Shown one piece after another: positions 1 through 6,208 of a stretch of 12,323 nucleotides of DNA (the stretch's first letter is position 1; each line of letters begins with the position of its first letter). The notes under the pieces were generated by a model. The model had not been told where the DNA came from and ran no database searches. It saw only the letters and a program-made list of their open reading frames with translations. The DNA is from CAYHPY01 sp964358485 (GTDB lineage: Bacteria; Elusimicrobiota; Elusimicrobia; UBA1565; UBA9628): assembly GCA_964358485.1 (NCBI GenBank), contig CAYHPY010000106.1:1-12323 (forward strand), read 5' to 3'. The position numbers and the translations under genes are program-made.

Positions 1-184
1 GGACGACGCCGCCGATCTTCCCGGGCAGGGCGGGCATGAGCATCGGGGCCGGGCCGAAACGGGCGCCGTCAAAGGCGGCGCCGACTCCGGAAACCGCGTT
101 GATTCCCGAGATGGGGACGCGCGCCGAGGTCTGGGCGGCGGTGGGAGCGGAGGCAAACATCACGGCGAGTAACATGTTCTTCAT
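1..184 (-). CDS. Exported protein of unknown function, N-terminal part only
   Basis: The gene runs off the left edge, leaving 61 codons. ATG at 184-182 is preceded by a clear Shine-Dalgarno sequence (AGGAG, 9 nt spacing), which decides the start. The first ~18 residues (MKNMLLAVMFASAPTAAQ) look like a short signal peptide with a possible cleavage after AAQ. The rest visible is rich in Gly, Ala and Pro, with no motif I can name. It begins 16 nt after the end of the small reading frame 201-329 and is the last visible gene of the left minus-strand operon. Its function is unknown. The plus-strand open frame over the same bases has no ribosome binding site and looks like an antisense shadow. Confidence 0.65.
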   Translation of the reverse strand, partial: MKNMLLAVMFASAPTAAQTSARVPISGINAVSGVGAAFDGARFGPAPMLMPALPGKIGGVV

Positions 185-200
185 ATGGTCGGTCTCCTGT

Positions 201-342
201 TTATGTGCCGGCGGGGGACAGCCCGAGCCGGATGATTTCTTCGAAGAGCTCGCGCTCCCTGGGGTTATTCTCGCCGCCCCAAGTGACCTGGGGCCGCTCC
301 CGTGACCGGCGCGGTCTTAATCTCGAGCCTCAATTTATTCAT
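201..342 (-). pseudogene. Small ORF with apparent +1 frameshift (about 47 residues if joined)
   Basis: An ATG at 342-340 overlaps the stop of the acyl-CoA dehydrogenase (ATGA) and has AGGAG upstream within that gene's last codons, so it looks like a translationally coupled start. Frame 0 gives MNKLRLEIKTAPV and continues only to a TAA at 267-265 (25 residues). The neighbouring frame, open from 329 to a TAA at 203-201, has no start codon but reads like protein: PQVTWGGENNPRERELFEE and then a C-terminus ending LGLSPAGT. Joining the two near 300-305 would give a protein of about 47 residues. A single-base deletion in the strain, an assembly error or programmed frameshifting would each explain this. 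I do not recognise the family. It lies between the dehydrogenase and the exported protein at 1-184. Confidence 0.45.
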
Positions 343-1571
343 GCCGGATTCTCCTGAGCCGATTGCCTGATCATGCCCGCGGCGATCTCATTGCGCTGAA
401 TCTGGTTGGTGCCCTCGTAGATCTGCATGATTTTCGCGTCGCGCATGAACTTCTCGATCGGGAAGTCGCGCATGTAGCCTATGCCGCCGCACATCTGGAC
501 GCAGTCGACGGCGATCTTCATGGCCGCGTCCGAGCAGATGACTTTGGACATCGCCGATTCCATGCTCCAGCGCTCCACGCCAAGGGTCTTCATCTCGTCG
601 TAAACGATGGCATTGCCCTTGATGGCCTTGGCGATGGCCGGGTTCAAACCCCTGTCCATCGCCCGCGCCGTCGCGTACAGCAGGGCGCGTCCGGATTCGA
701 TTGCGATCGCGCAGTCGGCCATCATGTGCTGGATCGCCTGAAAGCTGGAAATGGCCCGGCCGAATTGCCGGCGCGCGCGGATGTAGGATAGCGTTTCATT
801 GAGGACGCCGGTCGCCAGTCCCACGGCCTGGGCGGCGATCGCCGGCCGGGTGAAGTCGAAGGACGCCTGCGCCACGAACAGGCCGAAGCCTTCTTTGTAG
901 AGCAGATTCGCTTTGGGGACCCGGCAATCCTGAAAAACGAGCTCAAGGGTGGGAGAGGCGCGGATACCCATCTTCTTTTCCTTCTTTCCGAAAGAGAAGC
1001 CCTTGGCGCCCTTCTCGACGACGAAGGCGGAGATTCCGCGCGCGCCGCGCGCCAAATTGGTCGAAGCGAAGACGACATAAAGATCGGCGGCCTCGCCCCC
1101 GGAGCAGAAGTTCTTGATCCCGTTGAGCACATAAGCGTCTCCGTCGAGCTTGGCCGCGCAGCGCAGCGCCGTGGCGTCGGAACCGGCGCTGGGCTCGGTG
1201 ATCGAGAAGGCCCCCAGCCGGTCGCCGGAGGCCAGATCGGGAAGCCAGCGCGTTCTCTGCTCGGGCGTTCCAAAAAGAAGAATCGGAATCGCGCAGGGCG
1301 CGGAGGAGGTCACCGCCAGCGAAATCCCCGGGCAGGCTTGGGAGAGATGTTCCGACAGCAGGACCGCTTCCAAAGTGTTGCCGCCGGTCCCGCCGTAGGC
1401 CTCGGGAAGATACACGCCAAGAAGCCCCGCGCGCTTAACTTCCTCATAGATCGGCCAGGGGAACTCCTCGGTCGTGTCGTAGTGGTCGCGCACCGGCTTT
1501 ATTTTTTCCCGGCCGATGCGGTCGGTCAGGGCCACGATCTCCTGTTGCTCGTCCGTCAGATTGTAGTCCAT
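339..1571 (-). CDS. Acyl-CoA dehydrogenase (FAD-dependent), 410 aa
   Basis: It oxidises an acyl-CoA thioester at C2-C3, passing electrons to ETF. The acyl-CoA dehydrogenase signature is visible at about 120-132 (GAFSITEPSAGSD), the FAD-contacting QFGR at 269-272, the second signature at 359-380 (QMCGGIGYMRDFP) and YEGTNQIQR at 385-393. Glu386 there is at the usual catalytic base position of short/medium-chain members. The start is ATG 1571, where MDYNLTDEQQ matches the family N-terminus and AAGGA lies upstream; a longer in-frame extension reaching 1688 overlaps the metallopeptidase gene and is unlikely. At 410 residues it exceeds the usual ~380. The excess seems to lie at about 318-338, between helices of the C-terminal domain. 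It starts 2 nt after the metallopeptidase stop and overlaps the next start by ATGA, so it is operonic. Substrate chain length cannot be told. Confidence 0.93.
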   Translation of the reverse strand: MDYNLTDEQQEIVALTDRIGREKIKPVRDHYDTTEEFPWPIYEEVKRAGLLGVYLPEAYGGTGGNTLEAVLLSEHLSQACPGISLAVTSSAPCAIPILLFGTPEQRTRWLPDLASGDRLGAFSITEPSAGSDATALRCAAKLDGDAYVLNGIKNFCSGGEAADLYVVFASTNLARGARGISAFVVEKGAKGFSFGKKEKKMGIRASPTLELVFQDCRVPKANLLYKEGFGLFVAQASFDFTRPAIAAQAVGLATGVLNETLSYIRARRQFGRAISSFQAIQHMMADCAIAIESGRALLYATARAMDRGLNPAIAKAIKGNAIVYDEMKTLGVERWSMESAMSKVICSDAAMKIAVDCVQMCGGIGYMRDFPIEKFMRDAKIMQIYEGTNQIQRNEIAAGMIRQSAQENPA

Positions 1572-1573
1572 GC

Positions 1574-2584
1574 CTAGAATCCTTGGTCGGCCAGGGATCG
1601 GGCCATGGCGTCGAGGATACCAGCCATGTCTCCCGGGGTTTGCGAGTTGGACGGACCGGCATGGCCGGGGGGAGGCTTGTACCAGCACCGGGGCCGCAAG
1701 CCGACGGTGAAGCCCTGCCCGGCCGTGCAGGCCCCGGCCATGGGAGCTCCGTCTGTCTGTTCCTCATCCGCGGACTTGGAGCAGAGAGCGCCCGCGTAAT
1801 AGGAATCGAGTCTGCACTGGGTATCGGGATGCAGATCGTTGGTCTTGGCGACGACGGCGGGGTCGGGCGTGGAAAAAGACGGAGGCGTCGCCTGGCCGCG
1901 CAGGTCCTTGAAAAGGAACGCGATCGACATCCCGGCCATGGCTCCGGCCTCGCACAGCTTGCGGTCGGGCTCCGATGGGTGGGCGGCCCGGCAAGCCTTC
2001 ACGGCTGCGTGGTCGAGCTTGCTGGTGTCCTCGTCGCCGGTGAAAACGCGGCGCAGGCACTTCAGGGTGGCGAAGTAGTCGGAGCCGCCTTCGTTGGTGG
2101 GCCATACGACGTCGGTTTTGGGGTAGCCGCCGATGTGATGGCCGATCTCGTGGCAGGCGACCAAGGCGAAACCTTCGGCGGTGACCGCCTTGTGCCGGGC
2201 CAGGCCGCCGTACATGTTGATGACCCAGGTGTTGTTGAATTGCATGGCGCCGGCGTTTACGGTGTCGTCGGCCCATTTGCGGTTGACGCGCAGCTTCTTG
2301 CCTTTGGCGGCGAAGATCGGAGCGTAGAGGCTTTCGACCCGCGTCAGCACCGCGTTGAAGCTGACCTCCTCGATTCCGAGCGCGTTGACGTCCCCGACGG
2401 GGATGCGCAGGTTGTTGGGAGGCAGGAAGCCGCCGCAGACCTGCCGGACATCGGCCCGTCCGGCCAATGTCTCGATGGCGCCCCCGAATTCGCGAGCCGC
2501 GGCGGTTTCCGGGTCGGACGAGGCGATCAGCGTAAGCGCCAACGCGCGGACGAAGACGGCGGCACGGAAACCCGGCATTTTCAT
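1574..2584 (-). CDS. Exported HExxH zinc metallopeptidase-like protein, 336 aa
   Basis: ATG at 2584 overlaps the hydrolase stop (ATGA) and has a strong GGAGG 8 nt upstream; the longer open frame to 2680 is inside the hydrolase. Residues 1-30 form a signal peptide-like segment (basic start, hydrophobic FVRALALTLIAS, then ETAAA). Zinc site: CHEIGHHIGG with H145, E146 and H149, followed at 165-169 by EGGSD, resembling the third-ligand ExxxD of M48-type peptidases. So the catalytic glutamate and a complete ligand set are present. The C-terminal third is Cys-rich (Cys 198, 211, 257, 268, 286, 300), with DTQCRLDSYYAGALC and RPRCWYKP, suggesting a disulfide-stabilised module outside the cytoplasm. 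There is no obvious prodomain. It is likely periplasmic or secreted. Peptidase activity is inferred from the motif only; the exact family is uncertain. Confidence 0.85.
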   Translation of the reverse strand: MKMPGFRAAVFVRALALTLIASSDPETAAAREFGGAIETLAGRADVRQVCGGFLPPNNLRIPVGDVNALGIEEVSFNAVLTRVESLYAPIFAAKGKKLRVNRKWADDTVNAGAMQFNNTWVINMYGGLARHKAVTAEGFALVACHEIGHHIGGYPKTDVVWPTNEGGSDYFATLKCLRRVFTGDEDTSKLDHAAVKACRAAHPSEPDRKLCEAGAMAGMSIAFLFKDLRGQATPPSFSTPDPAVVAKTNDLHPDTQCRLDSYYAGALCSKSADEEQTDGAPMAGACTAGQGFTVGLRPRCWYKPPPGHAGPSNSQTPGDMAGILDAMARSLADQGF

Positions 2585-3459
2585 GATAAATTCCTCCGGA
2601 AGAAGTCGAGCAGGCGCGCGTCGTATTCCGGCCCGGCGGCCTGGCGGCACAGGGTGTGGTTGGCTTCGGGCACCATCCATAGTTGTTTGGGTTCCCGGGC
2701 GGCGCTGAAGATCAGCCTCACATCGTCCGGAGGCATAAGGCTGTCGAACTCCCCGCCGATGACCAGCAGCGGCCGCGGGGTGATCAGCGCGGCGGACGCG
2801 ACCGGGTTGAAAAGCTCGATCTCGGAGGCATTGACCCGGGCGCGCACGATCCGGATGGTCAGCGCCACGAGCGGAAAATACGGCACCTTCAGGTTGTTCC
2901 AGAACCAGCGCGCGATGACGGTGCGATAATCGCTGAACGGGCTCTCCACGACCGCGCAGCGCAGTTCCGGATGCTTGGCCATCGAGACGACGGTGACGGT
3001 CGCGCCCATCGACAAGCCGAAAACACCGACGGTATCCATTAATTCGGGCTTGGCGTGACGCAGCCAGGCCATCGCGGCGTCGAAATCGATCGTTTCGAGG
3101 CCGCCGCTTGTCGTGATCTCGCCTTCGCTTTCGCCGTGCGAGCGGAAGTCGAAATAGACCAGGTTGAAGCCGCCGGTCTTATTGAGGAAGTAGGTCTGCT
3201 TGAGGAGCAGGCCCTTGTTGTCGCTCATGCCGTGGCACATCAGGATCGTGCGTTTGTCGCCGCCGGGTGAAGGTAAAAACCAGCCTCGGAGCGTGAGCCC
3301 ATCTCGAGTGTGGAAGGAGATTTTCTCGTAGGGCATCCCGTAATGCTCGGGAAAATGCGTCATCGGCGACATGGGCGGACTGAGAAGGTAGCCGGCGGCC
3401 CGCCAGCAAGCTCCGTACGCGGCGGCGGCAAGGATGGCCGTCGCCGCGATCCACATCAT
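2581..3459 (-). CDS. Membrane-anchored alpha/beta hydrolase, 292 aa
   Basis: This is a serine hydrolase of the alpha/beta fold, similar to the family annotated as 'alpha/beta hydrolase / BAAT- or FrsA-like'. An N-terminal hydrophobic helix (residues 2-26) probably anchors it in the membrane. Visible motifs are the oxyanion region MCHGMSD (74-80), the nucleophile elbow GLSMGA with Ser150, an acid Asp239 in GGEFDSLMPP and His268 in PEANHTL, giving a complete triad. Start choice: ATG 3459 and ATG 3456 are adjacent. The only upstream purine run (GAGGG) sits too close to the first and suits 3456 better, so the true start may be MWIAATA. It follows the 155-residue gene by 6 nt and overlaps the metallopeptidase start by ATGA. 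The substrate is unknown. Confidence 0.9.
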   Translation of the reverse strand: MMWIAATAILAAAAYGACWRAAGYLLSPPMSPMTHFPEHYGMPYEKISFHTRDGLTLRGWFLPSPGGDKRTILMCHGMSDNKGLLLKQTYFLNKTGGFNLVYFDFRSHGESEGEITTSGGLETIDFDAAMAWLRHAKPELMDTVGVFGLSMGATVTVVSMAKHPELRCAVVESPFSDYRTVIARWFWNNLKVPYFPLVALTIRIVRARVNASEIELFNPVASAALITPRPLLVIGGEFDSLMPPDDVRLIFSAAREPKQLWMVPEANHTLCRQAAGPEYDARLLDFFRRNLS

Positions 3460-3465
3460 GGCCCT

Positions 3466-3933
3466 CTACCGCCGCCCGGCGTCATCGACGGCGTCCCAGA
3501 GATTGTCGACGACCACGGCCGCCGCCAAAGAGGCGATCATGAAAAGCCCAATCGGCAGCAGGATCGTCATTGTGACCGTCAGCAGGCGGTTGTCGCGCCC
3601 GTGCTCTCCGGCCAGGGCTTGCCCCCACCAACGGCCGGCCCCCGCCAGGGCCACCGGGGGCAAGGCGTTGACGAGGTGGCCGGGCGTCCGGGCATGGCGG
3701 ATCAAGGAGGCCTTGCTCACCACGTTCTGGGAATCGTCCTCCCGCATGCCCTGCCAATAATGGATATGGCCGGAGACCGGCGGGGCCGAAGCCGCGCCGG
3801 CTTGCGCCAGATCGAACCTTCGCCCGGCCTCAAGCGAGGCCGCCTCGGGGGAATCGTCGGCTTGAACATTTCCGGGAAAGAATTGGATCAGGCTGAGCGC
3901 GAAAGCGGCCGCGACCGTCAATTGTATTTTCAT
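3466..3933 (-). CDS. Small exported, membrane-anchored protein of unknown function, 155 aa
   Basis: The protein has an N-terminal signal peptide (MKIQLTVAAAFALSLIQF, likely cleaved after VQA at 25) and a single hydrophobic helix near the C-terminus (about 119-142), followed by a short charged tail. That predicts an envelope protein with a ~90-residue extracytoplasmic part. The middle contains GHIHYWQGMREDDSQNVVSK and a Pro/Ala/Gly-rich stretch, with no catalytic motif I recognise. It is the first gene of the left minus-strand operon. ATG 3933 has no Shine-Dalgarno sequence; a TATCAT hexamer ends exactly 6 nt before the ATG, which suggests a leaderless transcript. Six nucleotides separate its stop from the hydrolase start. 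The plus-strand frames across it are antisense shadows. Confidence 0.75.
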   Translation of the reverse strand: MKIQLTVAAAFALSLIQFFPGNVQADDSPEAASLEAGRRFDLAQAGAASAPPVSGHIHYWQGMREDDSQNVVSKASLIRHARTPGHLVNALPPVALAGAGRWWGQALAGEHGRDNRLLTVTMTILLPIGLFMIASLAAAVVVDNLWDAVDDAGRR

Positions 3934-3939
3934 GGGTTA

Positions 3940-3945
3940 ATGATA
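3940..3945 (-). promoter_or_regulatory. Candidate -10 box of the left operon (TATCAT)
   Basis: On the minus strand TATCAT (5 of 6 matches to TATAAT) ends 6 nt before ATG 3933, placing transcription start at or next to the ATG. No good -35 hexamer is found 16-18 nt upstream, as the region is nearly pure G/C. It is supported mainly by sharing its spacing with the promoters at 4075-4080 and 5218-5223. Confidence 0.4.
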
Positions 3946-4020
3946 CCCTCGCGCGCGGCCGAACGGATGGGCCGGGAGGGCCGGGGCGGCGGAGGTAATG
4001 GCTCCAAATCGGCCGCCCCC

Positions 4021-4034
4021 TTCGGGGCCCCGAA
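4021..4034. repeat. 14-bp perfect palindrome in the divergent intergenic region
   Basis: TTCGGGGCCCCGAA is its own reverse complement. It sits 2 bp to the left of the inverted repeat at 4036-4056 in the 153-bp gap between divergent genes 3466-3933 and 4087-4935. It could be a protein binding site, but G/C-rich palindromes arise easily at this base composition. The rest of the gap (3946-4020) is G/C-rich and shows nothing I can name. Confidence 0.3.
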
Positions 4035-4035
4035 A

Positions 4036-4056
4036 TAGCAACCAATGCGGTTGCTA
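4036..4056. promoter_or_regulatory. Candidate operator: perfect 8+8 bp inverted repeat
   Basis: TAGCAACC at 4036-4043 and GGTTGCTA at 4049-4056 are exact inverted copies separated by 5 bp (AATGC). The right arm coincides with the likely -35 hexamer TTGCTA (4051-4056) of the downstream regulator gene. A site placed there would block RNA polymerase when occupied by a dimeric protein. The product of the gene at 4087 has an HTH-like N-terminus, so autoregulation is an obvious hypothesis, but nothing in the sequence proves which protein binds. Confidence 0.5.
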
Positions 4057-4080
4057 GGGGCTCGGGGCATGAGGTAATAT
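4051..4080 (+). promoter_or_regulatory. Candidate promoter of the DUF4423-type regulator gene
   Basis: A -35 candidate TTGCTA (4051-4056) and -10 candidate TAATAT (4075-4080) are separated by 18 bp. The -10 box ends 6 nt before ATG 4087, so transcription would begin at about the A of the ATG, giving a leaderless mRNA. GAGG at 4071-4074 lies 12 nt before ATG, is too far to act as a normal Shine-Dalgarno sequence and would not be in such a transcript. Confidence 0.5.
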
Positions 4081-4086
4081 TCCGGC

Positions 4087-4935
4087 ATGGCCGAAGATTT
4101 TTCCCGGCGTCTGGCGCTGGCCCGGCGCGAGGCGGGATTTAAGACCGCCTATCAGTTCTACCACGCCAACGGGGGCCGCCGGCATTTCCCGTTCACCTAC
4201 GTGCATTACCTGCGTCTGGAAAATCGCGGGCGCCTGCCCCGGCCGGAGTGGATGCCGGGCATCGTCAAAGCCCTGCGCCTGGGGCCGGGGGAGGCGGGCG
4301 CGCTCAAGCTCTTCGAGGCTTTTCTCCGGGATCTTTTGGGAGAGGAAGGCTTTGAAACCGTGGCCGCGCCCCTGCTGGGCCGCCACGGCGCTTCGGCCGC
4401 CCCCGGAACGGATGGCTTGCGCTGGATGAAGTCCGAGAACGCGGTCCACATGACCCCGGCGCAATTTGAGGCCGTTTCAGCCGATCCCGCCTCTTACTGG
4501 TGTTCCGAGGTGATCTTGAGCGACGAGGAGCCTTGGAGCGAGGAAGCCTTGTGCCGTCGCCTGGGCCTGGAGCCCAAGGCCGCGCGCAAGGGGCTTGAGC
4601 GCCTAAAGGCCGCGGGCCTGGTGCTCCCCGTCAGCGGCCGGCGCTGGAAGAGCCGTCATCCCGGGAAGTTCTTTACCTTCCCCGGGCGCTTGGAGGGCAT
4701 GGGCCCGGCCTTCAAGCGGGTGCGGGGCTACTGGGAGGAGATGCACCGGAAGGTGGGCCGGGAGGAAAGCGGGCGCGTGGAACTGGTGCGGGCGGAATCC
4801 TCCTTCATCAAGCGCTACGCGCACTCCCTCAACGAAACCGTGGACGAGGCGAACCTGGGAGCCGTGCGCGCCAAGGGCGAGGACACCGCCCTCTACCTGG
4901 TCGAGGCTCGCATCCGCCGCGTCCTTCTTCTCTAA
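4087..4935 (+). CDS. DUF4423/TIGR02147-like regulatory protein with HTH-like N-terminus, 282 aa
   Basis: The N-terminal ~85 residues are helical and resemble a Cro/XRE-type DNA-binding domain (FSRRLALARREAGFKTAYQF, then YLRLENRGRLPRPEWMPGIVKALRL). After a linker (about 95-115), residues 120-282 resemble DUF4423: the SYWCSEVIL segment at 136-144, then a winged-helix-like stretch (about 150-182: WSEEALCRRLGLEPKAARKG, then KAAGLV). The C-terminus with HSLNETVDEANLGAVRAK (246-263) recalls the end of TIGR02147 proteins. The overall length fits that family (~270). The role is inferred to be transcriptional control; no target is known. It stands alone on the plus strand, divergent from the left operon, with an inverted repeat over its -35 box. 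The family assignment rests on pattern recognition. Confidence 0.8.
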   Translation: MAEDFSRRLALARREAGFKTAYQFYHANGGRRHFPFTYVHYLRLENRGRLPRPEWMPGIVKALRLGPGEAGALKLFEAFLRDLLGEEGFETVAAPLLGRHGASAAPGTDGLRWMKSENAVHMTPAQFEAVSADPASYWCSEVILSDEEPWSEEALCRRLGLEPKAARKGLERLKAAGLVLPVSGRRWKSRHPGKFFTFPGRLEGMGPAFKRVRGYWEEMHRKVGREESGRVELVRAESSFIKRYAHSLNETVDEANLGAVRAKGEDTALYLVEARIRRVLLL

Positions 4936-4956
4936 ACGACGCCGAGCGGCGCCGGG

Positions 4957-5211
4957 TTAACGGATCTTCCGGAGAAACCGCTCCTTCACATTGGCCTCGA
5001 TGAAGGTGCCCAAGCCCTTTCCGGCCTGCGCGAGGGACTTCATCTTGGCGATGTTTTCGGGGGACGCGGTTTGGTTGGTGTAGCGGTACACCGAGGAGTC
5101 CGTAAAGCGGATCATCATGGAGTCCTTCTCGATCTCATACGCCGCGACCGTGGACTTGCCGCCGAGGTTTTTATAGCGCTTGAACAATTTGGGCCGTTTG
5201 GGTCTATTCAT
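4957..5211 (-). CDS. KTSC-domain small protein, 84 aa
   Basis: It resembles the KTSC domain, a short module named after its similarity to the C-terminus of lysyl-tRNA synthetase. The features are STVAAYEIEKDSMMIRF (20-36), SSVYRYTNQ (39-47), then a helix with MKSLAQAGKGLGTFIEANVK (57-76). In KTSC proteins a conserved Tyr-x-Tyr is followed by a helix and a 'G-x-(Y/F)-(F/I)-x-x-x-(I/V)' segment, which this follows. The N-terminus is very basic (MNRPKRPKLFKRYK), so nucleic acid binding is possible but unproven. ATG 5211 lacks a Shine-Dalgarno sequence and has a -10 box 6 nt upstream. Its 3' end faces the regulator gene, 21 bp away, with no convincing terminator between them (only a 4-5 bp G/C inverted repeat without a T run). 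Confidence 0.75.
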   Translation of the reverse strand: MNRPKRPKLFKRYKNLGGKSTVAAYEIEKDSMMIRFTDSSVYRYTNQTASPENIAKMKSLAQAGKGLGTFIEANVKERFLRKIR

Positions 5212-5217
5212 GGGTCA

Positions 5218-5246
5218 ATTATGCGAAAAAACGGGCCTTTCGCCAA
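5218..5246 (-). promoter_or_regulatory. Candidate promoter of the KTSC-domain gene
   Basis: On the minus strand TTGGCG (5246-5241) and CATAAT (5223-5218) are separated by exactly 17 bp, matching 4/6 and 5/6 of the sigma-70-type consensus. The -10 box ends 6 nt before ATG 5211, which predicts a leaderless transcript. The -35 box lies inside the candidate terminator hairpin of the upstream gene. Confidence 0.5.
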
Positions 5247-5257
5247 GGGATTTCCCG
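5226..5257 (-). terminator. Candidate Rho-independent terminator after the ABM-domain gene
   Basis: Reading the minus strand after the stop at 5262: CGGG, a 5-nt bulge, CCTT, a 5-nt loop, AAGG, CCCG, then TTTTTT. The two 4-bp stems stack with a one-sided bulge and are followed directly by six T residues. The bulge makes it weaker than a textbook terminator, and pairings such as GGG/CCC around AAAT compete with it. Confidence 0.4.
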
Positions 5258-5261
5258 CGGC

Positions 5262-6208
5262 CTAAGGCCTGAGCCAGGCGAAGAAGGCGATCTCCAGGGC
5301 GAAGAGGACCGCCAAAAGGCCAGCGCCCTTGAGGGCCGAGGTCCGGGGGTCGGCGTCCTCGGGGAAGAGCCACCAGCCGAACCATCGGATGCAGAGCGGC
5401 ACGGCGATAAAGCTGGTGAGGGCCACGCTGAGGGCGTTGGCCAGGAAGGTGTCGGCCGAGTCGCCCCAGGCCAAGCCGGAGAGGGCGGGGTGGAGGAAGC
5501 GTTTTTCGAGCATCACGATCGGAAACAGACCCAGCAGGACAAGGAGGGCGATTTTCCAGTTCGGCGCGGCCTGGCCTCCCTTCGGATTGACCGGCACCCA
5601 GCCGGGGAAGGATGCGGCCAGGCGCAGGAATTCGGAATCTTCGACGAAGACCATGGATTCCTTCAGGAGCGCGGCGCGTTCCGGGGAATTCATCCAGGCC
5701 TCCAGCTCCCCGGTGGTGTCGTAGCGCAGGAGGGTGGTCCAGAGCCGGCTCCCGGCCGAGGCGGGGGGCTGGAGGTAGGTTCCGCGGTAGCCGGAAAATT
5801 GCGCCTGGACGGCCTGAATCCGGGCGGCCCATTCTCGGTAGGCCTCGTCCATGCCCGGCCTGATCCGGGTGAAGATGACCTCGGTGACATTGGCCCCCGG
5901 GTTTTCCCCGAAACCTTCGGAGGGGACCGTTTCCGCGAAACCGCCCTCCTCCAGAAACGGCCGGGCGCCCCCGGCCGCCTCCGCGTGTCCGGGGAATGCG
6001 CGCCACTCCTCCAGGTCCTTCCGGGCCCGGAAATTCAAGATGAGCGTCCATTCCCGGCTCTCCGGTTGCGCGGGGGGAATGATGTCGCTGCTGATGAAAC
6101 CCCGGAAGGTCCCGACGAGGCGGCCGTATTCCGACTGCCAGGCGAAGAACGCCTGGTCCCGGCCGGGGAGCACCCGCGCCGTCAGGATGAGAACGGCCGG
6201 CGCGCCCA

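Noticed and set aside
36..305. An 89-codon plus-strand frame at the left edge
   Set aside because: It has no Shine-Dalgarno sequence, and the minus strand has a signal peptide gene with a good ribosome binding site over the same bases.
1583..2929. A 448-codon plus-strand open frame opposite the metallopeptidase and hydrolase
   Set aside because: The minus strand carries complete catalytic motifs in both genes. The plus-strand product is Gly/Val-rich low-information sequence with no start signal.
3310..4038. A 242-codon plus-strand frame antisense to the 155-residue gene
   Set aside because: Its composition (Arg, Gly, Asp, Gln and His-rich) is that of an antisense shadow, whereas the minus strand shows a signal peptide, a membrane helix and operon spacing.
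4937..4956. Possible bidirectional terminator between the convergent regulator and KTSC genes
   Set aside because: There is only a 4-5 bp G/C inverted repeat with a 2-4 nt loop and no T run on either side.
5259..5269. GGCCT-A-AGGCC palindrome at the stop of the ABM-domain gene
   Set aside because: It is short, made of common G/C words and overlaps coding sequence. There is no partner copy or promoter element to give it meaning.
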